From positions 5,642,001 to 5,706,000 of the forward strand of contig OX424564.1 in the NCBI GenBank assembly GCA_949152475.1: a stretch of 64,000 bases of DNA, in the 5' to 3' direction. The first letter of the stretch is position 1. Each line of letters opens with the position of its first letter. The notes below the pieces were generated by a model. The model searched no databases. It had not been told where the DNA came from and saw nothing but the letters and a program-made list of their open reading frames with translations. Source of the DNA: Terebella lapidaria (Eukaryota; Annelida; Polychaeta; Terebellida; Terebellidae). This document shows, piece after piece, positions 11,500 to 23,223 of this stretch. A program made the position numbers and the translations under genes.

Positions 11500-12380
11500 C
11501 CAGATAACCAATGTCCATCATCACTCAGATAACCATTGTTCAAAACACACGAAGTGTTCACATGCGCGATCCTGTTGGGCACACAAATATGGCACATGTA
11601 GCCATCAATATCATTTCAAGAAGTGACCAATGCTATTATCCATGAACAAGGTCATTGGTCATAACAGCCGGATATCAATAACTGATCCAAGGAAATGAGA
11701 TTGGTGACCAAAACACCGCGACTTGTCAATGGTTTGAAGTCATCAATGTCGTCTTCCACGGTTTGTATGAATGCTAAGAGACCGTTCACACGATTCAAAA
11801 GTGTATTGTATCTGTAATATGGCTATCATTGTTTTGTTTCACTAACGGCTATCCATTTTCGAATGTTTCCTCACACAAATTTGTCTTCCCTCGGATATTG
11901 CTCAGAAGTGCAGGGCTTGATTTTTTTTTTACCTGTGATGTCTTTTTACCAGTTGGTAATGTTATTTGTTTACTGGAATAACAACACTGTTTTGAAACTT
12001 GGAATTTGGGGAAAGGTGAGTTAGCCATCAATGTCATTTCAAGAAGTGACCAATGCTATTATCCATGAACAAGGTCATTGTCCATAACAGCCGGATATCA
12101 ATAACTGATCCAAGGAAATGAGATTGGTGACCGAAATGTCGCGACTTGTCAATGGTTTGAAGTCATCAATGACGTCTTCCAGGGTGTGTATGAATGCTAA
12201 GAGACCGTTCACACGATTCAAAAGTGTATTGTATCTGTAATATGGCTATCATTGTTTTGTTTTACTAACGGCTATCCATTTTCGAATGTTTCCTCACACA
12301 AATTTGTCTTCCCTCGGATATTGGTCAGAAGTGCAGGGCTTGACTTTTTTTTACCTGTGATGTCTTTTTACCAGTTAACA
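11500..12380 (+). repeat. Tandem pair of a 420-bp R2-derived unit
   Basis: The word ATTTCAAGAAGTGACCAATG recurs at about 11612 and 12035 and the following 340 bp are almost identical. This is a younger local duplication inside the older array. Confidence 0.8.
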
Positions 12381-15024
12381 TACTTTAAGAAACGTTTGTC
12401 ATAACATCCATCACTCGTTGGTAATCGACCCAGTCCTCAGAATTGGTGGTAATGTTCATATCAATCTGCTTGTTCTCGCGAAGAATATTTTGGCAGCAAA
12501 TATTCTTGAATTGCCAAATTACTGTATGAGGATCAAGGTTATATGTGCATATGTAATGTCGGTAAGGCATCACTAATTGTCCTGTTTCATATATTCCGGA
12601 CCTTAATGATTTGTACCATACAAAACTTTTTCTCCTATATTTACTTCTTTACTGATACCTTGTGGATCTTTCAATATTTTGTCATCTCAAATACTGTAAA
12701 TATACCGAAACCTGGGAATTCTTCACCGTTGATTTGATTTGCGTGTAACGAATTTAGCGTTCTCAACTTCTCAAAACTCCACAACCAACCACTTCTGTTT
12801 AATGTGTACTTTGCTAGTGCATACTCTTATGAACATAAAAAACTATTTGTATAAAAATATTTTTGAAACTATTTTGATGAGGCAACACTCATGTTTACGA
12901 AATACGATTAGCTGATGCAATTTTAGCTATAATTCTATTGGAATATAGTACCAAGCATCCTCACTCTGGTAACAATAGACCAAATGGAATGGTGTTTTCG
13001 ACAGACCTGTTCTACACCAAATAAACATTTAGGTTTTGAGAACGAATGCACACGGATGATCTGATATGATCACCAGACTATCGCGTTTAGAGACTTGTGG
13101 CATTGAAGTAAACATTGACATGAAAAACATAACAAACATGACGTAAGGAGGATGCATGCTGGGCAAATGCACTCTGTGCAATGGTTCTAGGAAATACCTC
13201 CAATTCAAACAAAATACACAAGAATGAAAACATGGAAGAACTTCCTTCTGATCTGACAAAATTTGATGATGTTATAATTAGTTGATTTCAGATAAACTCA
13301 CTGTGTAAGAAAATTTAACCTAAACAAGTGACAGGTGTACATTCTTTAGACCTCTCCCTGGCTCTGTGCTGGATTGTTATGTTGACACTTCAGAATAGAG
13401 ATAGCCAGTAATGCTCAGAATCACATGCAAAAAAATCCATAAATTGATGTTATTGATCTTATTAGGTCTTGATGTCACAATTTTTCCCATTCTATCAACC
13501 AGTAGACATCAGAAACGAAGCCATGAATCCCCAGTATTACTCACTCCAGTTAGCAAGCACAAAACACTGTCTGAAATTCCTGTCTGTTTCGTTCCTTGTC
13601 TTTGACTGGAACATGATCAATTCACGCAATCAATTCAGTTCACCCGATCTGTATCAATCAAACTGACTTATCAGCTCACGCTTCAACTTGCTTACGCAAC
13701 AATTATTGATTAGCTATAACATGTAGTAGTCTGTACTGGCAATAGCTTATCAACACTCTAAAACTGAGAGGAAATTAGCGGTCTCTACCAATTGATTGGG
13801 CTTGATTTATTAGTGTCGTATTAGTTTCGAACAGGCTTAATTTTTTTGTCACTATGCATTTGAAAACATGACATTCTGATAAACTAATCTGTTCAATGTG
13901 ATTTCATGGGTAACTTCAGCTCAAAACCAACTGCGAAAGGGTTAAACCTGACGTTCAAAATATTTCGTTTTCCCAATAAACTGGTCATTTTTACCTTCAA
14001 CAAAAGTTCACCACGTGACTTTCTACATGCTTAGAATACAGACGTTATCTATATATTGATCTGTTTGTACTCCAGGTGCCAAGTTGTTAATTTCATACCA
14101 GCCATAACCTCGATAACCCCCTCTAAACTTCAAATGAGATCAACAAGATCACTTTCTATATAATTGTACTCATAATACAAAACTTATACATATACAAGAT
14201 TCACGAATCAACAATGAGGTCAATTTCAGTTTCACTAAAACATCTGCTATAGCTGACTCCCTGGGTACTCATAATAGAAACTCCAGCACGGTCTACAAAC
14301 TTTTTTTCTTCACAAAAGCGAAGTATGACATTTCAGGGTGAATATATGAGTTTGAAATTCGCTGCTCAAAGACATAGACGTGGAATCAATACCCAGTATT
14401 AAGTATTCCGAGCAAACAAAACAAGGTCCGTTATCCAATCCCATAGTCCGGGGACAGAAAGTCATATCAGGCATACGAAGTGAGAGAAAACAAAAATGAC
14501 AGGGAAACTCATGAACCCCCAAAAATGGCCATTAGGAGGTGAAAGTGTTCCGGAAAGAGTGAGCATTTCCTGCCCCACTAGTGGCACCCGTAATGATGGT
14601 AAGTTCAAATTTCGGTACATACGTGTACATGCATAATCTTGACATTCACCACTCAAGGTTATCTCAGGTCGAGTAAAAGGTCCCCATAATATCGGATATG
14701 TACATGTATTTGAATCCTAATATGCTCGTAATACAAATCTGAGCGCTATCTACACTGTTTCGACTGGAATGACCAATTCACACATTTCAGGTCAGACGCG
14801 AGGTCAACTTCAAAGCCACCAAGATATCTCCATATACACTTTATATATGCTATAAGAAAACCTTAGCTCCATCTTACAGTACATGTTCGTTAGTTTGTGT
14901 TGAAAGACCCCCTCCTGCAAAATTACTGATGCTTTGTCAACAGCTAGAGTTTCTGGATAAGATATAACTCGATTATATTATGCAAAATAATTACATGCAA
15001 AACGAGACAATCAGAGATTGCAGA
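12381..15024. other. Gene-free stretch with faint repeat copies
   Basis: Contains a diverged R1 copy at about 13490-13610 and a block at about 12990-13100 (CACCAAATAAACATTTAGGT) shared with 17.28 and 33.05 kb. The remainder shows no gene, RNA gene or clear repeat. Confidence 0.5.
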
Positions 15025-16343
15025 CCCTCGCCCTTCAGATTTAGTCACTAAAATTAGGCGATAATTGAGAGTTTTGGTCTTGAGACCATCGGTTGTACGC
15101 CATACGATTGGGAATTGGCCAAAGAAAAATACAAAAATAGGTTGAACATTTAATATTGATTAGAACCGGAGTTATAGTCAATTATGTGATTTTATTTTTT
15201 CAGTTGCAATGGCAACCGTTTTCACCCGATTTTGGCAAAATTTGAAATGGATTGAGCCACTATCATAGCACTCCAGCCCTATAAATTTCAAATCGATCGG
15301 ACCGTTTGCCTTTGAGTTATGAGCACAGAAATTTGCACTGAAACGTCGCTGGCCAAAAATGACCGAAATCGTTACCCCCAATTTTTCGACATCCGGCGAT
15401 AATGGAGAGTTTTCGTCGTACGACCATCGGTCGTACACCAAACGATCGGGAATTGGCCAAAGAAAAATACAAAAATAGTTGGAAAAATTAATATCAAATA
15501 GAACCGGAGTTAGAGCCAATTATGTGATTTTCTTTTTTTCCGTTGCCATGGCAACCGTTTTCATCCGATTTTGGCAAAATTTTGAAGGGTCTGAGCCACC
15601 ATCATAGCACTCTAGTTCTATAAATTTCAAATCGATCGGACCGTTTGCCTTTGAGTTATGAGCACAGACATTTGGACTGAAACGTCGCTGGCCAAAAATA
15701 ACTGAAATCGTGACCCCCAATTTTTCGACATCGGGCGATAATGGAGAGTTTTCGTCGTACGACCATCGGTCGTACACCATACGATCGGGAAATGGCCAAA
15801 AAAAAATACAAAAATAGTTGGATACATTAATATCAAGGAGAACCGGAGTTAGAGCCAATTATGTGATTTTATTTTTTCCGTTGCCATGGCAACCGTTTTC
15901 ACCCGATTTTGGCAAAATTTGAAAGGGATTGAGCCACTATCATAGCACTCCAGCCCTATAAATTTCAAATCGATCGGACCGTTTGCCTTTGAGTTATGAG
16001 CACAGAAATTTGCACTGAAACGTCGCTGGCCAAAAATAACCGAAATCGTGACCCCCAATTTTTCGACATTGGGCGATAATGGAGACTTTTCGTCGTACGA
16101 CCATCGGTCGTACACCATAGGATCGGGAATTGGCCAGAGAAAACTACAAAATTAGTTTGAAAAATTAATACTGATTAGAACTAGAATTATAGCCAAATAT
16201 GTGATTTTCACATTTTTCGTTGCCATGGCAACACTTTTGATTCGATTCTGACAAAAAATGAGGAGGACCGAGCTACGGTGATACTGCTTCATTCCTATGA
16301 ATTTCAGGTAGATCGGACCATTTGTTTTCGAGTTATGCGCGCG

Positions 16344-16387
<44 letters not shown>

Positions 16388-16443
16388 TACAAACGGACAG
16401 ACCCAATTACATTACCCTCTGCCCCTATCGGGGCGAGGGTAAT
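15025..16443. repeat. 340-bp tandem array ending in a GC hairpin
   Basis: Landmark AACCGTTTTCACCCGATTTT recurs near 15216, 15555 and 15890, with a diverged fourth copy near 16228, giving a 335-340 bp period. The array starts near ACCCTCGCCC (15034) and ends at GGGGCGAGGGT (16430-16440), so the outer edges form a short inverted repeat. It may be a mobile element with a tandemly expanded core. Open frames of 90-113 codons on the minus strand follow the repeat and are not treated as genes. Confidence 0.85.
16344..16399. repeat. (ACAG)n microsatellite
   Basis: About nine units of ACAG followed by a slightly decayed tail, at the edge of the 340-bp array. Confidence 0.9.
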
Positions 16444-16589
16444 AATTACATGTTTGTTGTACACATACAAGGAATGGTTCCACATTATAAGGTTAATTTG
16501 ATTTACATGTAACAAGCATATTGTTTTCATACTCCACAACCAACCGTTTCTGTTACGTATGAACTTTGCACCCCTCTCTATATTATGGT

Positions 16590-17066
16590 CATACGTATGA
16601 GATACCAACACATATGTATGAGATTCTATGTCATACGTATGAAATACTAATCACATACGTATGAGATACTAACTCATACGTATGAAATACTTATCTCATT
16701 GGGGATAATGTATTTAGTCATACGTATGTGATACTAACCCATACGTATAAGATACTAAGTCTTACGTATGGGATACTAACACATACGTAGGATATACTGT
16801 AATATGTTCGTATTCCGTTATTTCCATCTAACCTTCTTGCTTCTTTTATGCTCTCCATGAAAATGTCACATTGTGCACATATCTATCGACTTATAAAGCA
16901 ATATCTCATACATAAGATGAGTATCTCATACGTATGTGTTAGTATCTCATACGTATGAGTAAGTATCTCATATGTATGTGTTAGTATCTCATACGTATCT
17001 GTTAGTATCTCATACGTATGACATATTATTTCATACGTATGACTTATTATTTCATATGTATGAGAT
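16590..17066. repeat. Inverted satellite of the palindrome CATACGTATG
   Basis: At least fifteen copies of CATACGTATG or one-base variants occur. In the left arm (16590-16800) copies are followed by AGATACTAA; in the right arm (16910-17066) the linker is the reverse complement, TTAGTATCT. About 100 bp of unrelated sequence separates the arms. Both the unit and the whole array are therefore palindromic. Confidence 0.9.
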
Positions 17067-17199
17067 AAAAAAAAATACCTTCACTCTTTTGTGGCACGAA
17101 CGGCGCGCCATACGATATGGATTTGAAAACTCATTTTGTAACTGATGCGAAACGATCAGGATATGCTGCTGGTTTCAAGGAAAGAATGCTGGTATTTAC

Positions 17200-18850
17200 A
17201 GACACGAATTGTACTAGTTGATACGATTTCATCAATAACGATGTTGAATTTCCAGTGTCAAGCATCCTCAACTTAGAACAGATAGATCAATTGAATTGGT
17301 TATTTTGACAGGCCTGGTTTACACCAAATAAACATTTAGGTTGATGAGGAATAGACATAGTGATCTCACAATCGATCACCACAGTTCTAGACATGTGCTG
17401 CAAAACAAAACATGACGTAGAAAGGATTTGAGTGAGATGCATAAGGTTAATATATCGACAATGGCCTTCTGAATTTAGCAACCTTTCTCATTCTGTCGGT
17501 GATTGTTTTATTTTCCAGCTAGTGTCGTTTGACATGATAAAAATTCACTAATTGTATAGACTGAACAATTATTGCTAAAACCAAGGTAACCCGAATTAAA
17601 TGTCACACACATTATCCATTCGACCAAACATCAGACATCTGAAAGAGGAGTCACGAGTTGCCATGTATTGCTTACTTCAGCTAGCGAGCGAAATACTATA
17701 CTTTACTTGGTTACGCACCTGGGTGTCAAAACTATTGTTGTGGGCACATACGTGTGTGCCCCGCGTGTTTCGTTCCCCAGCTTTGATGCAGAAGACGTTT
17801 TGTTCATGTAAGACCAGCGGCCCATTATACAGAACAATACATTGTGATATATTTATTTTTTCTTATTTTCACTTGTTACTTTATTTTTATCTAATGTCAG
17901 TATTTTTACCTGATTGGTACTAATCAGGTAAAAATTCATCACGTTTCCCCTTGCTACTGCAACAGTTGTCGTCGATCAATAGTACACACCCAAATATCCA
18001 AATACATATTTTCCACGATTCAAGTTATTAGTTCGAATATCTGCAGAAATTGCCAATAGTATATCAATATCAGATAATTTCACAACTAAATAAGAAGTCG
18101 TTGCAAGTCAAGTCTTGCAAATGAAATTTTCAGCACATGCATTTCTCCATAAGTATTAAATGAAACAAGACACATGTGTATGGCCATATATCATATACAT
18201 AATGTATCTCTAACTATACACAGAGTGTTTCGGTAGTTTCCATACAACTGTTTCTCATTAAAAATAATCTATACACATCTAAATTAGCGTGAATCATTAT
18301 GCACTGTGATGATATAACATATCTGATTGCCGTCTGATCACTGTACTGTCCACGTTTGAACCCCTCTGTGTGAAGACACATTACATCAAAGATGAACCAT
18401 GATGTATTTGTTCAAACTTCACAAGTTGCACAACCAGGGTTCCATCTATTGACACGAGAATGACAATGGTGGAGCATTTCCAACAACAGGACACATATAT
18501 TTTGGGGACCCCGAGTTTTGACATCAAACACATATTACGTGATAATCTGAGGTAAAATCCAACAACAAATTCAATTGATCAATCTACTCCTCATAATCAT
18601 CGATGGCTTTCATATCGATCTGCGTGTTTCAACAAAAGATGTGTGCCAGCAATCACTCCAGCAACAGTTTGCTCAATCGTTTTTGTTATTTTAGTATTCG
18701 AGAATATGCAATCTTTGTGTTTGGACTGTCTCACCTATTTTGAAGTATTTTTATTTTCTCAAGCTCCACAATCAACCACTTTTGTTCATGATTTACTTTG
18801 CTCATATCCGCGTATGGAACTGACACTCATTGGTTCATTCTTGCTATGAA
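17200..18850. repeat. Old segmental repeat related to 31.5-35.8 kb
   Basis: Includes ACACCAAATAAACATTTAGG (17322), an R1 copy (17600-17790) and a block at 18500-18780 with CATAATCATCGATGGCTTTC. The last matches 35455-35700 (CATAATCATCGATGACTTTC) in the same order. No gene is seen; the frame at 17600-17923 lies within the R1 copy. Confidence 0.6.
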
Positions 18851-19975
18851 AACCACAAATATACTAAAGGTTCCAGCGAACTTCTGTCTTCAGCCCCTGC
18901 ATTATGACAGAAATCAGTTGCTTTTTAAACTCATCTTATTTGGGTTTAAAAAAATGATCTAAAATGAATATTTCGCTTTTCGTGTTCATAAAAAAAAAAC
19001 TCTGAAAAAATTGTTGCCAAGAAAGTAGAACATCATTGAACACGTTCTTCATTGTTTAGTAGCTACGTTTCGTTGTTCGTCTACTTCACAGGTATGACTA
19101 CCGGTAGTTGGTAACACTTCTATTGTGGAGTGTGTGTTATAACATTATACCGTGAACCCTGGTTTGTGATTGTGTACTTATGTACTCTGTTCCTAATTAT
19201 TTTAAATAATTATAAGGTAATTATACACTATAGTTCCATCATGTGTACAGTCGAAAAACTAGGCATGTAACGATAAATCGATGATATCGATGATCGATCG
19301 ATTGTACTGGGCCGAGCGATGATCGATGTGAAATACTTGGAATCGATTTTTTTCATATCGTAAATTGTTTCGGATATTTTCGTGAGTGGGCAGTTTTGGC
19401 CGTGCGCCTTTTTTTTTTAAAAAAAGCTAGTTCTTGTTTTGTAGCCGCGTATGAATACATCGAGAGAACTCCAACAGCACGTCTATGCAGCCTGTGTCAG
19501 ACCGGTGGGTGCCGACCGTAATGCAAATTGTTTTCACCGCATGTTTCCGTCATTACTCAATTGCAAAAGACAAACGACACATCACTTGGCCCACACATAC
19601 ATCTAATTCTGTAGACTTTATCCCAGTCCCTGTCAATGTCAGTCTGTGGTCAGCTTCATGCTTCCGGTGGGCCATGCTGGTGCAACACATTCATTCCATG
19701 GGTAGCATCGTGGTGTTGGAAACACGCGTTCTATTGTAGTGTTTCCATGGTGCTGCCTAGGGTTTCCATGACGTTTTTGTTTTGTGATTCGTTATATGTT
19801 GTCCAGTGTGGCAAATTGTTGGCACATAGTAGTAGGCCTAACTACCTATTCAGCGCCACTCCATTTCAATTTCAATTTCAAAAATATTTATTCAACATTC
19901 AAATTCATGTACATATACAGATATACACATTGACAATAAAAAGAATGTTGAAGGGGAAACTAGAAGCTGTAGCTT

Positions 19976-19984
19976 ATAAATGTA
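19976..19984. repeat. 9-bp target duplication, left copy
   Basis: ATAAATGTA occurs here and again at 20589-20597, exactly bordering the inverted ends of the foldback element. A 9-bp duplication is typical of Mutator-like elements. Confidence 0.9.
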
Positions 19985-20588
19985 CAGCCTGAGCGACGCG
20001 CAGCGTCTGAGATGGCTGTCATTCACCCTCGGGACGGAAATCGTTTGGACATCTTTTCAACTAAAAAATCAAAATCTTCCACAACTGTACCATCTAGGCC
20101 TCATCTATATACCGAGAGGACATAGGGGATACATATTTGACAAACAATCAATGACTTTATCACTGAAATATCCCAACTTGAAAACGCGAACCAGATTTTG
20201 ACAAGCTCCTGGCCGAGCCATGGGTTTATCCATTTTCCCAATAGTATGACATCGAATTCGCTTGGTGGCGCCACAACTCGATCTCAGATAATGAGAAGTG
20301 GCGCCACCAAGTGAATTGTGAGGTCAATACAGCTGAAAAAATGGATGCGCCCATGAGATGTGTCAAGTTGTCACAATCCGGTTCGCGTTTTCAAGTTGGG
20401 ATATTTAAGTGATAAAGTCATTGATTGTTTGTCAAATATGTATCCCCTATGTCCTCTCGGTATATAGATGAGGCCTAAAAGGTACAGTTGTGGAAGATTT
20501 TGATTTTTTTAGTTGAAAAGATGTCCAAACGATTCCCGTCCCGAGGGTGAATGACAGCCATCTCAGACGCTCCGCGTCGCTCAGGCTG
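19985..20588. mobile_element. Foldback MITE, Mutator-like (9-bp target duplication)
   Basis: The 604-bp element is almost entirely one inverted repeat: arms of about 290 bp (19985-20274 and 20298-20588) around a loop of about 23 bp. The ends are CAGCCTGAGCGACGCG and its reverse complement. The outer 200 bp of the arms differ at only about a dozen positions by eye. The target duplication ATAAATGTA is perfect. Long inverted ends with a 9-bp duplication point to the Mutator superfamily. It has no coding capacity and is inserted in the 3' UTR of the LINE. Confidence 0.88.
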
Positions 20589-20818
20589 ATAAATGTATCT
20601 CCCCAACAAAAAGAAAACAACAACAAAACTGATAACACAATATACTTGATAATGATAGCAAAAAAATAAACAACAATAACAAAAAAGCTATGATAGCACC
20701 TTTTACTGTAAATATAATACTAATTATCTTTGAACAATATACTGTTTACTGGATTAAGGTATTACCAGTTATGAAAAAACAACAACAACAAATTCTGGAT
20801 ATTCTGCAATAAAACAAT

Positions 20819-23167
20819 TCAATAGCTGCTGAAAAGATATTTTTTTAACTTTGTACGAAATGATGAGACAGTAGAAACTTTACGCAAATCCACATTTAAC
20901 TGATTCCATAACTTAACACCAACTATACTAATGGACATTGATCTTAGCCTAGTTTTGCAAAATTTAACATTGAAATTACCTTTAGAACTTGACCTAGTGT
21001 TGTGACTATGTACATCGATGGATTTTTTGAACATGTCTTGGATATTCTGAGGTAAATTTTCATGTTCGGCTTTGTATACAATGACAAGTGTTTTTAATTT
21101 GACAATATCAAGGAACTTCAAACATTTAAACTGTGCAAACAAGGGAGGTGTGTGATCCAGATAGTCTGCTTTTGCTACATTGCGAATAACTTTTTTTGTA
21201 GAGTAATAATATCATTCAATCTAGTTATATAATTATTTCCCCAAATTTCACAGGCATAGTTGAGGTATGGCAAAATTAATGAACAATAAAGTGTATATAG
21301 ATATTCACTGCTTAGGATGTGTTTGACTTTGTATATAACACCATTACTTTTTGCGATCTTTTTACATACATCATTAATATGGTCAGTCCAACACAGATTT
21401 TCATCTACCAACACACCAAGGAATTTCACTGTTTTTACTCTGGACACCTTCATACCATCAATTGCTATTCCAAAATTGTCATTCCTCAACTTGTTCTTAA
21501 AAACCATGTAATTTGTTTTTGTGACATTCAATGATAATTTGTTTACTTTAAACCATGTAGACATTTTACAGAGTTCGGACTCCAATGTTTTGTTGACATC
21601 ATTAACAGTACTACCAGAATAAAACACATTTGTGTCATCAGCAAAAAGTATAAATTTCAGTTTTTCTGATACATTTGGAAGGTCATTGATATACAATATA
21701 AAAAGAATTGGACCCAATATTGAACCTTGAGGAATTCCACAAGTAATAGATTTCTCATCCGATGAAACATCATTATAAACCACATATTGACTTCTATTTG
21801 ATAAATAACTGTTAATCCAATCCAACGAAGTACCCCTAACACCATAATAGGTCAATTTGTTCAGTAGTATAGAATGATTTATTGTATCAAAGGCCTTTTT
21901 TAGGTCAATAAAAACGCCTGTTGTTATCTTGCTATTATCAAAACTATCTGACAGATCTTCAACCAGTTCCATAAGTGCCAAATTTGTAGAATGATTTTCT
22001 CTGAAACCGTATTGACTATTATAAATCAGATTGTTTTTAGATATAAATTTGACTAATCGGTTGTAGAATATTTTTTCTAAAATTTTAGAAAATTGTGGGA
22101 GAATTGAAACGGGTCTATAATTTGATACTTCTTTCTGATCACCACCTTTGAACAGTGGGACGACTTTAGCTTTTTTCATTCCATCTGGAAAAATTCCACT
22201 TTGTAAAGATTTATTGCAAATAAATGTAAGAGGAGTTTTTATAGAGTTAATAACTGCTTTGACTAACATCATACTAATGCTGTCTGTCATAGCCATAAGA
22301 TTTTTTACTTTTGAACTTTGAAGTTATTCTCACCAATTCTTCCTCACCAACTGGTTCGAGAAATAGTGTTTTGTTGAAACTATTATTCATGAAATCACGA
22401 AATGATGTATCCGAACAAGAATTGATTTTAGCGGCTAATGTTGGTCCGACATTCACAAAGAAATTATTAAAATTATTGGCAATTTGTTTTTTATCTGATG
22501 TATAATTCTCACCATTGCGGAATTGTGATTCTGAACCAGTGCCATTTTTCTTCTTTCTGCTTGTGATTTCATTTAATACACTCCAGGTTTTCTTGATATC
22601 ATTTTTGTACTCATATAGCTTATCAGAATAGTATTTTCTTTCCACAGACCTCAGTATACTAGTCAATTTGTTTTTATATTTTTTATACTTTTGTTGTGAC
22701 TCAACAGTTTTGAATTTCAAGTAGCTTTTATACAAATTATTCTTTTTCTTACAAGCATTTTTCAAACCAGATGTATACCATGGTTTATAATTACACCTGT
22801 TATTGATCTTGACCTTTTTTATAGGAACATACATATTGTATTTTTCCTTGAAAACATCATAAAAATTAGAAAAAGCTTCATTCACATTTTCACACTCCAA
22901 TATTTCAGACCAGTTTTGCGCTTCTAAAGCATTTGTGAATAGTGATAGATTTTCTTCACTCACATCTCGTATATATTTGTATTTCATTTTTGGGTCAGGA
23001 GAAAAACCTGGCGCACAAGGCATTAAAGCAAATATGGGCAAATGGTCAGACAGGTCATCAATCAACAGCCCATTCTTAATATCAATACCAGCTACATTGG
23101 TATATATGTTGTCAATAAGAGAGTAACTGTTTTGAATTCTAGTTGGTAAACTTATGAGCGGATAGTA
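20819..23167 (-). pseudogene. LINE ORF2: endonuclease C-terminus and reverse transcriptase
   Basis: Reading from high to low coordinates: the end of an APE endonuclease (PLISLPTRIQNS, then DDLSDHLPIF), a linker, the reverse transcriptase (SNYRPVSILP, GFRENHST, VFIDLKKAFDTINH, GIPQGSILGP, FADDTNVF) and the C-terminal region ending in LKKYLFSSY. Two frameshifts interrupt it. One near 22280 is a 4-bp duplication (ACAG) in what should read GYDSISMM. The other is a one-base length change in the A-run near 21192. Otherwise the frame is open, so the copy is fairly young. The N-terminal endonuclease and ORF1 are missing through 5' truncation. Confidence 0.92.
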
Positions 23168-23223
23168 ACTCCGAGACAGTACAGGTTTTCATTTCTTGAT
23201 GAGCAGTTCAATGACTTCGCACA

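Larger units (their letters stand above)
19863..23167 (-). mobile_element. 5'-truncated LINE (CR1/L2/Jockey-like)
   Basis: The minus-strand element starts inside the endonuclease domain at 23167 and ends at 19863 in a TTGAAA short tandem tail, as L2/CR1-type LINEs do. The word ACTCC flanks both ends (19858-19862 and 23168-23172) and may be a short target duplication. The LINE sits in the leader of the hAT element and is itself interrupted by the foldback element at 19985-20588. Confidence 0.85.

Noticed and set aside
15178-16118. Three minus-strand frames of about 90-113 codons
   Set aside because: They are the same frame in successive units of the 340-bp array; no domain and no splice context.
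19485-19992. Short open frames in the hAT leader
   Set aside because: No domain; the second runs into the LINE tail and the foldback boundary.
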